A DNA stretch of 64,000 nt, taken from assembly GCF_014698145.1 (NCBI RefSeq), contig NZ_JACJSM010000005.1:1-64000 (forward strand), read 5' to 3'. The notes below the pieces were generated by a model that made no database searches, was not told where the DNA came from, and saw nothing but the letters and a program-made list of their open reading frames with translations. The number at the start of each line of letters is the position of its first letter. Position 1 is the stretch's first letter. Of the stretch, positions 9,702 through 17,624 are shown piece by piece. A program made the position numbers and the translations under genes. Origin of the DNA: Oscillatoria sp. FACHB-1406. Its GTDB lineage: Bacteria; Cyanobacteriota; Cyanobacteriia; Cyanobacteriales; Spirulinaceae.

Positions 9702-10452
9702 AGCGTTGTAGCTCCCTCGAAAAACCGAGCCAAGGTTTAAAGTTTTGTGAAAGCGCGAGTCCCAGAGCGCATCCCTTCAGGCGCGCTCCGCCGGTTTGCA
9801 TCCAGCGTGATTTCTGCGTCTGATGAATAGCTTAAACTTTTTCTCGCCGCTGTCCTGAAGACTACGGAAAGAGTTAAGAAGTTGTAGAAGGAAGAAAGAA
9901 TTTTTGTGCTATCGATAATCATCTACGGGTTAGTGGAACTCAAATCTAAAGAAAGGCTTACGGCGATTTTGCAAGGATCCGAACGACGGCGCGATTTGCC
10001 TGTCGGCAGTTTCAAGGGGGATAACAGAGTCGCAAAGTAGGAATGATGGGAGGTTTAACTATGCTCGCCGCTCAAAAAATAGGAGGTCAGTTAACAACCC
10101 CTCAATCGAAAAAATGTTCTCTCAATTCTACCAGACTGTTTTCGCGGCTCATCTGAACCTAACTCAAGTTCTTCTGTCTTCGGAGTTTTTGAGTTGGATG
10201 ATATAGCATTTTTCGTTTGCGTGAGGTTCGTCGCGCGGGCGAATGCCATTCACCCCTACCCATCTAATTGCAATTGTTGTATCTCATCCATTTGAAAAAC
10301 GCTATAACTCATTCTGTCTCGCCGAAAATAGTGATTTTTACCTAGGTGCGAGCGCTTTTCCTGAGAGCCGAAAAAAGCTCTATCTCCAGAAGGATTCGCG
10401 CGATCGCACCGATGCCGTAAAAATAGGTTAAGTAATTTTTAAACGGTATCCA
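9702..10452. other. 750-base intergenic region, one weak small-ORF candidate
   Basis: No conserved gene is recognisable here. At 10061-10156 a 31-codon frame beginning MLAAQKIGGQ is preceded by GGGAGG seven bases ahead of its ATG, a good ribosome site. The frame at 9737-9922 on the minus strand and the one at 10243-10431 have no support. The region probably also holds the promoter of the 10453 gene. Confidence 0.4.
10061..10156 (+). CDS. Possible 31-residue small protein
   Basis: ATG 10061 follows GGGAGG (10048-10053) with a seven-base spacer, a near-ideal ribosome binding site. The peptide starts MLAAQKIGGQLTTPQSKK and has no membrane segment or known motif. Only the ribosome site and position support it, so the call is tentative. 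Confidence 0.2.
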   Translation: MLAAQKIGGQLTTPQSKKCSLNSTRLFSRLI

Positions 10453-10902
10453 ATGAGACTGAATTATTTGACGAAAAAACTTTCTGTTGTAGGGCGCTGG
10501 GTCGCTACAGCTTTGTTTTGTGTATCGGCAGCAGCATTAGCTTGGCAAACGCCTTTATTCTCCCACGATTTAGCGATCGCTGCACCCGTCGGAGACTCTG
10601 TATTAGTTGCAGATGCGGCTGATGCAGTTAAGAATAAAGTCGATCGCGATTCAGATAGAGCAAAAGAATTCGTTCGCGATACTCGTGCCAAGGTTAAAGG
10701 CGCAGCAAATGACAATGCCGATAAAGTTGAAGATGCTACGGGTAAGGACGGTAATGCCTTAGAGCGCAAAGCAAACCGCGATAAAGATCTGATTGAGAAA
10801 AGAGCTAACGAAGACGCTGCGAAAACTCAGGATGCTGTAGACAATACTCGCAATGCTGTTAAAGATGCCGTTGATAACATTAAAAATGTTTTCAGCAACT
10901 AA
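10453..10902 (+). CDS. Secreted, charged amphipathic-helix protein (LEA/apolipoprotein-like)
   Basis: The 149-residue product has a signal peptide (basic start, hydrophobic core about residues 15-31, likely cleavage after AIAAP or nearby). The mature part is very rich in Asp, Lys, Ala and Asn and has no cysteine. Its 11-residue-like pattern of DAVKN, DRDSDRAKEF, KDAVDNIKN would make long amphipathic helices, as in LEA or apolipoprotein-like stress proteins. No enzyme motif is present. I infer a periplasmic or cell-envelope protective role, and this is not demonstrated. It is transcribed alone and ends at a convergent terminator. Confidence 0.6.
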   Translation: MRLNYLTKKLSVVGRWVATALFCVSAAALAWQTPLFSHDLAIAAPVGDSVLVADAADAVKNKVDRDSDRAKEFVRDTRAKVKGAANDNADKVEDATGKDGNALERKANRDKDLIEKRANEDAAKTQDAVDNTRNAVKDAVDNIKNVFSN

Positions 10903-10930
10903 GTAAACAATAAATAATTGAGAGTTCACA

Positions 10931-10966
10931 ATAAGCCGCCCTTTCCAATTAGGAAGGGTTGCTTAT
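10931..10966. terminator. Bidirectional terminator between convergent genes
   Basis: CCCTTTCC (10939-10946) and GGAAGGG (10952-10958) form a hairpin. It is flanked by further pairing of ATAAGC (10931-10936) with GCTTAT (10961-10966). AT-rich sequence on both sides makes it usable in either direction between the 10453 gene and the UPF0182 gene. Confidence 0.65.
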
Positions 10967-10992
10967 TATTGGTAAAACGATCTTTCTTTAAT

Positions 10993-13900
10993 TTATCGAT
11001 CTGATTGTTCTAGCGGGCGAATAATCGCGCCATTTCCTGGCTGATTGGGTTGGCTGCTTTCGGGGGTAAAGAGCTTTTCAAAGGCTTGTTGCAGGGTTTC
11101 AGCGATCGCGATGCGATTATCATAGGCAACAATCACCCGCACTAACGTTGGCAACCCATTTTCATCCGCCTCTAAATACAAAGGTTCGACATAAAGCAGC
11201 GAATTTTCAATCGGAATCGCTAATAAATTCCCCTGAATCGCCTTTGAACCCTCCCTATCCCACAACGAAATTAACTGAGAAATTACCGGATCTTGATTCA
11301 TCAGCGCTTGAATCTGCTCGATTCCATACACCAACTTCTGTTTGGGGAATTGATACAACAGCAACTTGCCATAATTCTCGCCATCCGAACGCGCTGCCAA
11401 CCATGCAATTAAGTTTGGACGCGCCACGGGTGTAAAGGGTTGCAGTAAAATAAACTCTTCATCTGTCGCCCTAGAAGTGGTCGGTAGATTCATAATTAGA
11501 TGATACGGCCGCACCGGCTGCTGTTTTGCTCCATAAATTTCTAAGGGGATTTGCCACTGATCCTCGCGATTGTAAAATACAGTCGGATCGATCATGTGAT
11601 AGGCAAGCAAGCGTTCCGATTGCACCTCGAGCAAGTCAGTGGGATAGCGCAGGTGCGCTTTTAAACTTGCAGGCATTGCCTCGAGAGGTTTAAACATTTG
11701 CGGAAACGCTCGCTGCCAGCTTTGGATCAGCGGTTCGTCCGGTTGGGCAACGTAAAAATCGACATGACCGTTATAAGCATCGAGGACGACTTTGACTGCA
11801 TTGCGCGTGTAATTGAAGGGATACTTACCCGGGTCGGAATAAGGGTAATGGTCGCTGGTCGTGTATGCGTCGATAATCCAATAAAGGTAATTTTTTTGTG
11901 CTGGATTTTCGGGGTTCGGCTTGTCGATATTAACGCTGACAAGATACGGATCGAGATCGTAACGTAAAAAGGGTGCGATCGCGCGCAGCCGATGATTGAT
12001 ATCCCGCCGCAACAGCACCCGCGTATCGGGGCGAAAGTTTTGCGTAAACAGCATTTGCCAATCCTTTAAATGCTCGGCAAAAATAAGTTTGCGCCAGAAC
12101 GAACCTAACAAAACGCCTCCCGCCCCTTTATAAGTCGTGTAAGCATTTTCATTCCCGCTCGGAAAATCCAATTCCGGAACCCGACTCGGGGTCATAATGT
12201 AATTATTTGTCAGTTCGCCGTAATAAATGCGCGGATTCTCAATCGGAATGGTCTGGCGTACCGCTGCATTAGCCGTTCGCAGCAATCCGCCTTGTTCGGC
12301 GGTACCGATATCTTGCACGAAATAATCGGGCAATCCCCCTTCTCCGACTTTGTTCACCGGACTGACGGTAAACCCGTAACCGTGAGTATAAACGAGGTGG
12401 CGGTTGACCCAAGTTTGCGCCGCTTGAGGGACTTGTTTGTAATCGAGTTCTCGCGCGGCGACGATGACTTGTTGTTTGATGTTCTGCCCGCCCGCTGCTA
12501 AAGGCATGGTATAGCGGTCTACGTCAGCAGAAGGAAAGCGATAGTACAGGCGGATTTGTTGGAGTTGGCGAATTGTAGTTAAAATCGGGCGAGTATCCCA
12601 GAGGCGAATATTTTCAACGGTTTCTCGATTGTTTGCGAGTTTAGCTAAGTTGAGGTCGGCTTGGGGATTAAAAGTTTCGACTTCGACATTTTTTTCGTCA
12701 ATGGCGAAGGCAGCGCGTGTGGCTTGGATGCTATGTTGGAGGTACTGCGTTTCCCGAGCCAGTTCGTTAGGCTGAACGATGAAACGTTGAACGAGACCGG
12801 GTAAGAGGAAACTGCCAAGGACGATGGAAAGGACGTAGAGGGCGGCAATTCCGCGCAGTTGCGGTTTGGGAAAGACTTTTTCTGGGTGCGTACCGATCGC
12901 TTTTAAGAATAGCCAAATTGCGATCGCGCTGGCAAGCAACAACAGAATCAGTTCAACGCGGCGTTCGAGATGATATTCGGTATAGCCGATACCAAAAACT
13001 TCGCCCTTACTTGAATACATCAGTTCGTAACGTGCCAGCCAATGATGCAATGCTTGCACTGCCATTGCTAAACTTCCGAGTCCGGAGAGATGGCGCAATT
13101 GCCGGGGTGAAAAGCCAATAAAATTTCCTTCCGAGAGGCTATGCCCCGACACGACATAGGTTAAAAGGCAGGAGGTAAAACCCCATAAACTCAATCCCCC
13201 TAACCAGAAATAAATTAATTGTAACACCGGGATTTGATATAAATAAAACCCGATATCGCGTCCGTAAATTGGGTCGGTTTGATTGAAGGCAACTTCATTA
13301 AAAAACAGTAAAATCCGCGTCCAATTTCCGGAAAGGACGAAGCCAAAAATCGCGCTCATTGCGATCGCAAATACACGCAAGCACCAGCGCGGACTGGCAA
13401 GGAGCAGTAAAATGGTTCCGGCAATACTAACGAGCGACCAAGAGGTTAACAATCCATTTTTATAGGCTTTGTCGGGAATTTGAGTGAGGATGGCATTGAG
13501 ATTAAAAGGCGACGGTAGTGTCGGCGTAATGCTGGGTAGGTCGAATTTGGGTTCCCAAACTTGTAGCGCGACTTGGCTGTAGTGAACCAACATTAAACCG
13601 ATAAAGATGCAAAGGAGGAGAACGAAGGGGAGAAGGAACTTCAACCCCATTGGAAACTGAAGATTTTTGGGGCGAACGCTGCGATAATTGCCGGTTGGGA
13701 TAGGAGATGCTTTGGGGGAGGATCTAGGGACTAGATCTTGCCATTTAAAATCGTTAGCCAGTTGTAGATTGCCTTCTAAAAAGATAGCCGAGAGGGTCGC
13801 CGCGATCGCAAATAACCCGACTTGCGCTTTAAACCGCGTTAGGAAGGTTTCTAGATATCCTAATTTGTGAAACCAGAGGATATCGACGGTTAAATTTGCT

Positions 13901-14028
13901 ACTAACTCGAACGCCAGCCCCAGCCCGACGACAAGGGCAACAACGAGTAGCCCTCGCGCCCGATAAGAACGGAGAGGGCGAGGGTTGGGGGGAATGGTGG
14001 AGGGACTGCGTTCGCCGATCGCTGGCAT
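10993..14028 (-). CDS. UPF0182 family large membrane protein
   Basis: The 1011-residue protein matches the UPF0182 family. About seven hydrophobic segments occupy the N-terminal 400 residues (first LVVALVVGLGLAFELVANL, last GIAALYVLSIVLGSFLLPG). A large extracytoplasmic region of about 600 residues follows. It contains conserved stretches such as LWDTRPILTTIRQLQQIRLYY, FTVSPVNKVGEGGLPDYFVQDI and YWIIDAYTTSDHYPYSDP. The length is at the upper end for the family. No biochemical function is established. The gene stands alone between a convergent neighbour and a divergent one. Confidence 0.9.
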   Translation of the reverse strand: MPAIGERSPSTIPPNPRPLRSYRARGLLVVALVVGLGLAFELVANLTVDILWFHKLGYLETFLTRFKAQVGLFAIAATLSAIFLEGNLQLANDFKWQDLVPRSSPKASPIPTGNYRSVRPKNLQFPMGLKFLLPFVLLLCIFIGLMLVHYSQVALQVWEPKFDLPSITPTLPSPFNLNAILTQIPDKAYKNGLLTSWSLVSIAGTILLLLASPRWCLRVFAIAMSAIFGFVLSGNWTRILLFFNEVAFNQTDPIYGRDIGFYLYQIPVLQLIYFWLGGLSLWGFTSCLLTYVVSGHSLSEGNFIGFSPRQLRHLSGLGSLAMAVQALHHWLARYELMYSSKGEVFGIGYTEYHLERRVELILLLLASAIAIWLFLKAIGTHPEKVFPKPQLRGIAALYVLSIVLGSFLLPGLVQRFIVQPNELARETQYLQHSIQATRAAFAIDEKNVEVETFNPQADLNLAKLANNRETVENIRLWDTRPILTTIRQLQQIRLYYRFPSADVDRYTMPLAAGGQNIKQQVIVAARELDYKQVPQAAQTWVNRHLVYTHGYGFTVSPVNKVGEGGLPDYFVQDIGTAEQGGLLRTANAAVRQTIPIENPRIYYGELTNNYIMTPSRVPELDFPSGNENAYTTYKGAGGVLLGSFWRKLIFAEHLKDWQMLFTQNFRPDTRVLLRRDINHRLRAIAPFLRYDLDPYLVSVNIDKPNPENPAQKNYLYWIIDAYTTSDHYPYSDPGKYPFNYTRNAVKVVLDAYNGHVDFYVAQPDEPLIQSWQRAFPQMFKPLEAMPASLKAHLRYPTDLLEVQSERLLAYHMIDPTVFYNREDQWQIPLEIYGAKQQPVRPYHLIMNLPTTSRATDEEFILLQPFTPVARPNLIAWLAARSDGENYGKLLLYQFPKQKLVYGIEQIQALMNQDPVISQLISLWDREGSKAIQGNLLAIPIENSLLYVEPLYLEADENGLPTLVRVIVAYDNRIAIAETLQQAFEKLFTPESSQPNQPGNGAIIRPLEQSDR

Positions 14029-14264
14029 TTAAACAAGAGGGAGAGATAGGACTAAATTAACAATACGCACATCTATATCTTCAATTTTGACAGACTTCTG
14101 GGCTTTAGACTAACAAGAAAATAACTCAATAGACTTGTGATTTTGTGACTCGCTTGCAAAAGTGACTCGATACCGCCGGTAAGAGCCAAGGTTTGAGACC
14201 CTATAATAAAGTCAAACCCGAGTCAAACAGATGTGGTTTGCGAAATATTGCCGAACGGAGACCT

Positions 14265-14858
14265 ATGGAAACTAGCGCTTTAATTGAATCCTCCCCAACT
14301 TATACTCGTGAAGAGTACCTCGAATTTGAGGTGAATTCCGAACAACGTCATGAATATATTCGGGGAGAGGTCATTGCAATGACAGGTGGAACGCCAAATC
14401 ACAATCAGATCGTTCTCAATCTTGGGGGTGAATTAAACTATGGACTGAGGCAACATCCTTATCGTGTCTTCGTAACCGACCAAAGACTGTGGATTGCCGA
14501 AAAACAAATTTATACCTACCCCGATATTGTTATTAGCGCGGAAGAATTAGAACTTCAAGAAGGGCGTAAAGATACCCTCGCAAATGCGATCGCGATCGCG
14601 GAAGTTTTATCTGCTTCCACTCGCCATTACGATAAAGATGCTAAATTTGCTGCCTATCGCACCCTTCCGAGCTTTCAGGAATATTTATTAATCGACCAAT
14701 ATGTTATGCACGTCGAGCAATATTTCAAAACGGATGCCAAGCATTGGACATTTACGGAGTATGACAATGCCGAAGATATCGTAACTTTCAAATCTGTTTC
14801 TTTTCAAATTTCTTTAGCCGACTTATACAACCGCGTAGAGCTAGATTCAACTAAATAA
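14265..14858 (+). CDS. Uma2 family endonuclease (DUF820)
   Basis: The 197-residue protein begins at ATG 14265, which has ACGGAG four to nine bases upstream. The open frame extends 24 codons further, but that part is not conserved. The Uma2/DUF820 fold is a PD-(D/E)XK nuclease. YTREEYLEFEVNSEQRHEYIRGEVIAMTGG is the family opening, TYPDIVISAEE carries the PD, and AIAEVLSAST carries the E position. LPSFQEYLLIDQ is the typical C-terminal strand. Such genes occur in dozens of copies in cyanobacteria and their target is unknown. Confidence 0.85.
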   Translation: METSALIESSPTYTREEYLEFEVNSEQRHEYIRGEVIAMTGGTPNHNQIVLNLGGELNYGLRQHPYRVFVTDQRLWIAEKQIYTYPDIVISAEELELQEGRKDTLANAIAIAEVLSASTRHYDKDAKFAAYRTLPSFQEYLLIDQYVMHVEQYFKTDAKHWTFTEYDNAEDIVTFKSVSFQISLADLYNRVELDSTK

Positions 14859-14913
14859 TAAGCATTAACAATCTATTATTTAGATATTTAGGAGATTGAT
14901 GTGATATACAGTC

Positions 14914-15056
14914 GTAGGGTGGGCATTGCCGCAATCTCTTTAAGTTCAGAGAATAATTTTAAATCCGCAATGCCCACCAGCAGGCTTTTGGCGAGCAAGG
15001 CAAGGCAAGTTAATTCAACCAATTAGAAATAACAATAACTGCCTTGCCCACCCTAC
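14914..15056. repeat. MITE-like element with GTAGGGTGGGCA terminal inverted repeats
   Basis: A 143-bp segment starts GTAGGGTGGGCA (14914-14925) and ends with the exact reverse complement TGCCCACCCTAC (15045-15056). Inside, GGGCATTGCC and GCAATGCCCACC form a further inverted pair. Related ends occur at five other places in the window. It has no coding capacity, so any movement would depend on a transposase elsewhere. Target-site duplication is not obvious. Confidence 0.65.
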
Positions 15057-15078
15057 AATTTACTCCAATATTGACTTA

Positions 15079-15708
15079 ATGGTTTCTCTTACGTTCCAAG
15101 ACGGCTGGTTTCATCATATCCTGGGAAAAGCAGTTCGGGGTCACGAGTTTATTTTTATTCCGGTACTCGGAGATTTGGGCGATCGCGAAATTGTTCCCTA
15201 TTACCGGGATACAGAAGAAGATGTTTGCCTCCCGATCTCGGCGTTGATTGAGGGAAAGTTACCGAGACTGCTCGGAGAATTCCCCTATTGGAATGAAAAA
15301 CCCGTTTATCTCATTGATGCAATCTGGGTGAGAGCGAGAATTCCGGCTATTTTTGGCAAGAATCTCGTGTTTAGTCGCTTCGCTCCCGATTATAAATACA
15401 GGATAATCGAACAAATGTTTGTTGCTTGCGAGCGAAGAATGCAGGAAGAGTGGATTGCTTACCCGTTTATCTGCGAAGATTGCGAACTTTCTACGCAATT
15501 GCGCTTTAATTCCAATGAAGCTGTAAAAGATGCTTACGAGCGGATTGCACGAGATTTCTGTCAGCTTTTGCTGAAGGATGCAGAGCGAATTTACAGCTTT
15601 TGCGATGGCTATCTTTACGATGACGAATTATTTGGCGAGAAGTGGGAGCGAGTTACTTTGAAAGGTAAGAACTTCGAGATCGAAAGTGTCGAGGCGGAAT
15701 TTTGGTAA
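15079..15708 (+). CDS. Hypothetical protein
   Basis: The 209-residue protein starts at ATG 15079. It is soluble, acidic and rich in aromatic residues (GWFHHILGKAVRGHEFIFIPVLGDLGDRE, YLYDDELFGEKWERV). A cysteine pair FICEDCEL sits near residue 132. I recognise no family and see no signal peptide or membrane segment. It begins only 23 bases after the MITE-like element, which may supply its upstream region. Confidence 0.55.
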   Translation: MVSLTFQDGWFHHILGKAVRGHEFIFIPVLGDLGDREIVPYYRDTEEDVCLPISALIEGKLPRLLGEFPYWNEKPVYLIDAIWVRARIPAIFGKNLVFSRFAPDYKYRIIEQMFVACERRMQEEWIAYPFICEDCELSTQLRFNSNEAVKDAYERIARDFCQLLLKDAERIYSFCDGYLYDDELFGEKWERVTLKGKNFEIESVEAEFW

Positions 15709-15791
15709 CGGAGAGCCGTAAAATAGTTTCGACTCTCCGATTTAATGACATTTTTCTCTGTTTCGATAGACCTTTTTCCACTAACAAATCT

Positions 15792-17189
15792 CTAAACTCG
15801 ATCGCAAGATCGCTGCCTCGATAACTGTTCCATCGCCGCTACGAATTTGAGAAAATGTTCCGACCACCCGGCAACTTCAGCCGTCCAAACGCCTTGATAA
15901 TTAATCCCGTGTTGGTGGGCGCTGACATCAATGATGTAATTCGTCTTACCAAATGGTTCGGGCAGTTTAGACTTATTGAGATCGCAGTCCTGGGAATCTG
16001 AGAAAACGATAATGCGATCGGGTGTTTTACGTTCTTGTTGGCGAATGTATTCGAGACATTGACGGGTGAAAATACCGCCGCCCCCCAAATTATTCTTACT
16101 GTCTACAATCGCTTGGCTTAGCGCAAAACCGCGATAAGCTGGTAATAATTTCGTGTCATGAATGCGCTTTGCATCGCTGCCTGCTGTCGCATACACGCGC
16201 ATGGTTTCGCATTGTTCTGCTGCTAGCATCGCCATCGCCGCTGCTACATCCATACGCGAAAATTCCGATTTTCTGCTAATCGTTGCGCCCATCGATCCCG
16301 AAACATCAACGACAAAAATAGTTGTGCCGGGAAGCTTTTCGAGATGGGCAAAGCAACGAAACATCATTGATTCAATTTCTCGCATCCAGCGCGGCGAAGC
16401 TTTCGCCGCCGCCCAAAAGTTAATCGGCAGCAAATATTCGGACTTTATCGTTTTAAAGGCTTCTTGAATTGCTCGTTCCGAGACTTCCGCTTGTTCCATA
16501 TTGCGAAGGTTACGCAGAAAAGCGAGCGCGCCTAACTTCCCCTCTTCTAATAACCGTTCCCAACTCTGCTTTTTATCTTGCCCTGTCGAAAGGGCAACTT
16601 CCCAAGTATCGGGCGTTGCTAGCTCGCGTTGGGCGAGTTTTCGGTATAATTCTTCTTTACCGATTTGCGGTTTGCTGTGGACGAGAAAAAGTACATCTCG
16701 CAACTTAACGCCCGTGGCGCGATCGTATTTTGCAAGTTGATATTCGTCGAAGCGAGTTAATGCTTTGGCTAGCCCTTTCTTGACTTGCGCCGAAAGCGGT
16801 TGTTTTCCTTCTTTCCAGTACAACGCAACAAAATCCGTCACCATATCCGCGCGCGTGCAAACATCGTATAACAAGTCAGCAACGTAAGCTTTATGGTCTT
16901 CCAACTTTGCCATTAAGCGAATGAGATAAAGCGGCGTATGACGTAATTTTTGTTGAAAGCGCGCTTCGCGGACAATCTCTGCAACAATTGAGGGCGAAAC
17001 CTGTGGCAGAACTTCAACAATAGCCTCGGAAACGTTCTTGCCGTCTGCGTAGGCGAGATCTTCCCACAACAAGTTCGCCATCACTAATCGGCGCAATGTT
17101 GCCTCTGGTGATTGTACGGCAGCACGCATCCCGAAACCACCCGCTAGGGCGGGAACTTTTTTTTTGGCTTTGCGGTTTAGCTTTGACAT
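15792..17189 (-). CDS. rsr: Ro60 orthologue: TROVE and von Willebrand A domain RNA-binding protein (Rsr)
   Basis: This 465-residue protein is a bacterial Ro60/Rsr. Residues about 15-280 form the TROVE ring of helical repeats that binds Y RNA and misfolded RNA. The vWA domain carries the metal-binding site Asp295-Val-Ser-Gly-Ser-Met (DxSxS), with IIVFSDSQDC further on. In other bacteria Rsr with Y RNA acts with polynucleotide phosphorylase in structured RNA decay and with 23S rRNA maturation under stress. I place the start at ATG 17189. The frame extends to 17252, but that part overlaps a hairpin (17221-17252) and is not conserved. A tRNA-like RNA is encoded just upstream on the same strand. 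Confidence 0.92.
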   Translation of the reverse strand: MSKLNRKAKKKVPALAGGFGMRAAVQSPEATLRRLVMANLLWEDLAYADGKNVSEAIVEVLPQVSPSIVAEIVREARFQQKLRHTPLYLIRLMAKLEDHKAYVADLLYDVCTRADMVTDFVALYWKEGKQPLSAQVKKGLAKALTRFDEYQLAKYDRATGVKLRDVLFLVHSKPQIGKEELYRKLAQRELATPDTWEVALSTGQDKKQSWERLLEEGKLGALAFLRNLRNMEQAEVSERAIQEAFKTIKSEYLLPINFWAAAKASPRWMREIESMMFRCFAHLEKLPGTTIFVVDVSGSMGATISRKSEFSRMDVAAAMAMLAAEQCETMRVYATAGSDAKRIHDTKLLPAYRGFALSQAIVDSKNNLGGGGIFTRQCLEYIRQQERKTPDRIIVFSDSQDCDLNKSKLPEPFGKTNYIIDVSAHQHGINYQGVWTAEVAGWSEHFLKFVAAMEQLSRQRSCDRV

Positions 17190-17220
17190 GGTTCTACAGG
17201 GTGCTTCATCAAAAAAAGCG

Positions 17221-17252
17221 ATGGGACTGAAAAGCAGTGCTTTCAGCCCCAT
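17221..17252 (-). terminator. Hairpin between the Y RNA-like gene and rsr
   Basis: ATGGGACTGAAA (17221-17232) pairs with TTTCAGCCCCAT (17241-17252) in 11 of 12 positions around a short loop. On the minus strand it stands between the RNA gene and the rsr start. It could act as a terminator, attenuator or processing site. Its stem sequence is related to the hairpin at 17564-17591. Confidence 0.4.
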
Positions 17253-17312
17253 TCAGTTTGTTGCGGAACAAGCAGAGACAGCTATATTTAAGCGTTCTAA
17301 CCTATTAAACTA

Positions 17313-17331
17313 CGCAGCGATAACCGCTGCG
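17313..17331 (-). terminator. 3' hairpin of the Y RNA-like gene
   Basis: CGCAGCG (17313-17319) and CGCTGCG (17325-17331) form a perfect 7-bp stem with a 5-base loop, directly after the T-arm of the tRNA-like domain. On the minus strand it is followed by TAGTTTAATAGG, so the T-run is weak. It could be a terminator or a structural part of the RNA. Confidence 0.45.
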
Positions 17332-17472
17332 GCAGGACTCGAACCTACACCTCTCGCGTGACAGGCGAAGTAACTGTTTCTTACACCAGCAACAAATTTA
17401 AAACCTGGGGGAACAAGCGGTTGCGGTGCTTGTTCTTAACCTAAAAGAAGTAACCGCAACCTTCACCACCCA
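17313..17472 (-). ncRNA. Probable bacterial Y RNA (YrlA-like, tRNA-mimicking) upstream of rsr
   Basis: On the minus strand about 160 bases lie between a good promoter and a strong hairpin. The 3' part mimics a tRNA. An anticodon-type arm TTCGC-CTGTCAC-GCGAG (17353-17369) has a GTC triplet. A T-arm GTAGG-TTCGAGT-CCTGC (17332-17348) follows, and a weak D-like arm CTG-GTGTAAGAAA-CAG precedes them. No acceptor stem can form, so it is not a working tRNA-Asp. The 5' part has an 8-bp hairpin GAACAAGC/GCTTGTTC (17411-17435). Its 9-base loop is fully complementary to 17453-17461. Bacterial Y RNAs are known to carry a tRNA-like module and to be encoded next to Rsr. The ends given are inferred from promoter and hairpin. 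Confidence 0.65.
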
Positions 17473-17478
17473 TCCGCT

Positions 17479-17507
17479 ATTCTAGCTCGCGCGATCGCGA
17501 CTGTCCG
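17479..17507 (-). promoter_or_regulatory. Promoter of the Y RNA-like gene
   Basis: On the minus strand, CGGACA (17502-17507, four of six matches to TTGACA) is followed by a 17-base spacer. TAGAAT (17479-17484, five of six matches to TATAAT) comes next. The predicted start is about seven bases further on, near 17472. No open frame uses this promoter before the tRNA-like domain, which supports a non-coding transcript. Confidence 0.55.
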
Positions 17508-17563
17508 GCGATCGCAACAAAACTACATATTGAATTACGATGCAACTACAGATTCAAAATGCT

Positions 17564-17591
17564 AGGGCTGAAGTACATTGCCTTCAGCCCT
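17564..17591 (-). terminator. Terminator hairpin downstream of hemA
   Basis: AGGGCTGAAG (17564-17573) and CTTCAGCCCT (17582-17591) form a perfect 10-bp stem with an 8-base loop, 34 bases past the hemA stop codon. The stronger T-run (ATTTTTATA) is on the plus-strand side. It may therefore also block readthrough from the other direction. Confidence 0.55.
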
Positions 17592-17624
17592 ATTTTTATA
17601 GCACGAGGTTGTCTCGATGAGGCG

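Noticed and set aside
9737-9922. 61-codon minus-strand frame
   Set aside because: No ribosome site, no recognisable composition, and weak start context.
17313-17405. tRNA-Asp gene upstream of rsr
   Set aside because: The anticodon and T arms fit, but there is no acceptor stem, the D-arm is weak, and a hairpin follows directly. A Y RNA is the better reading.
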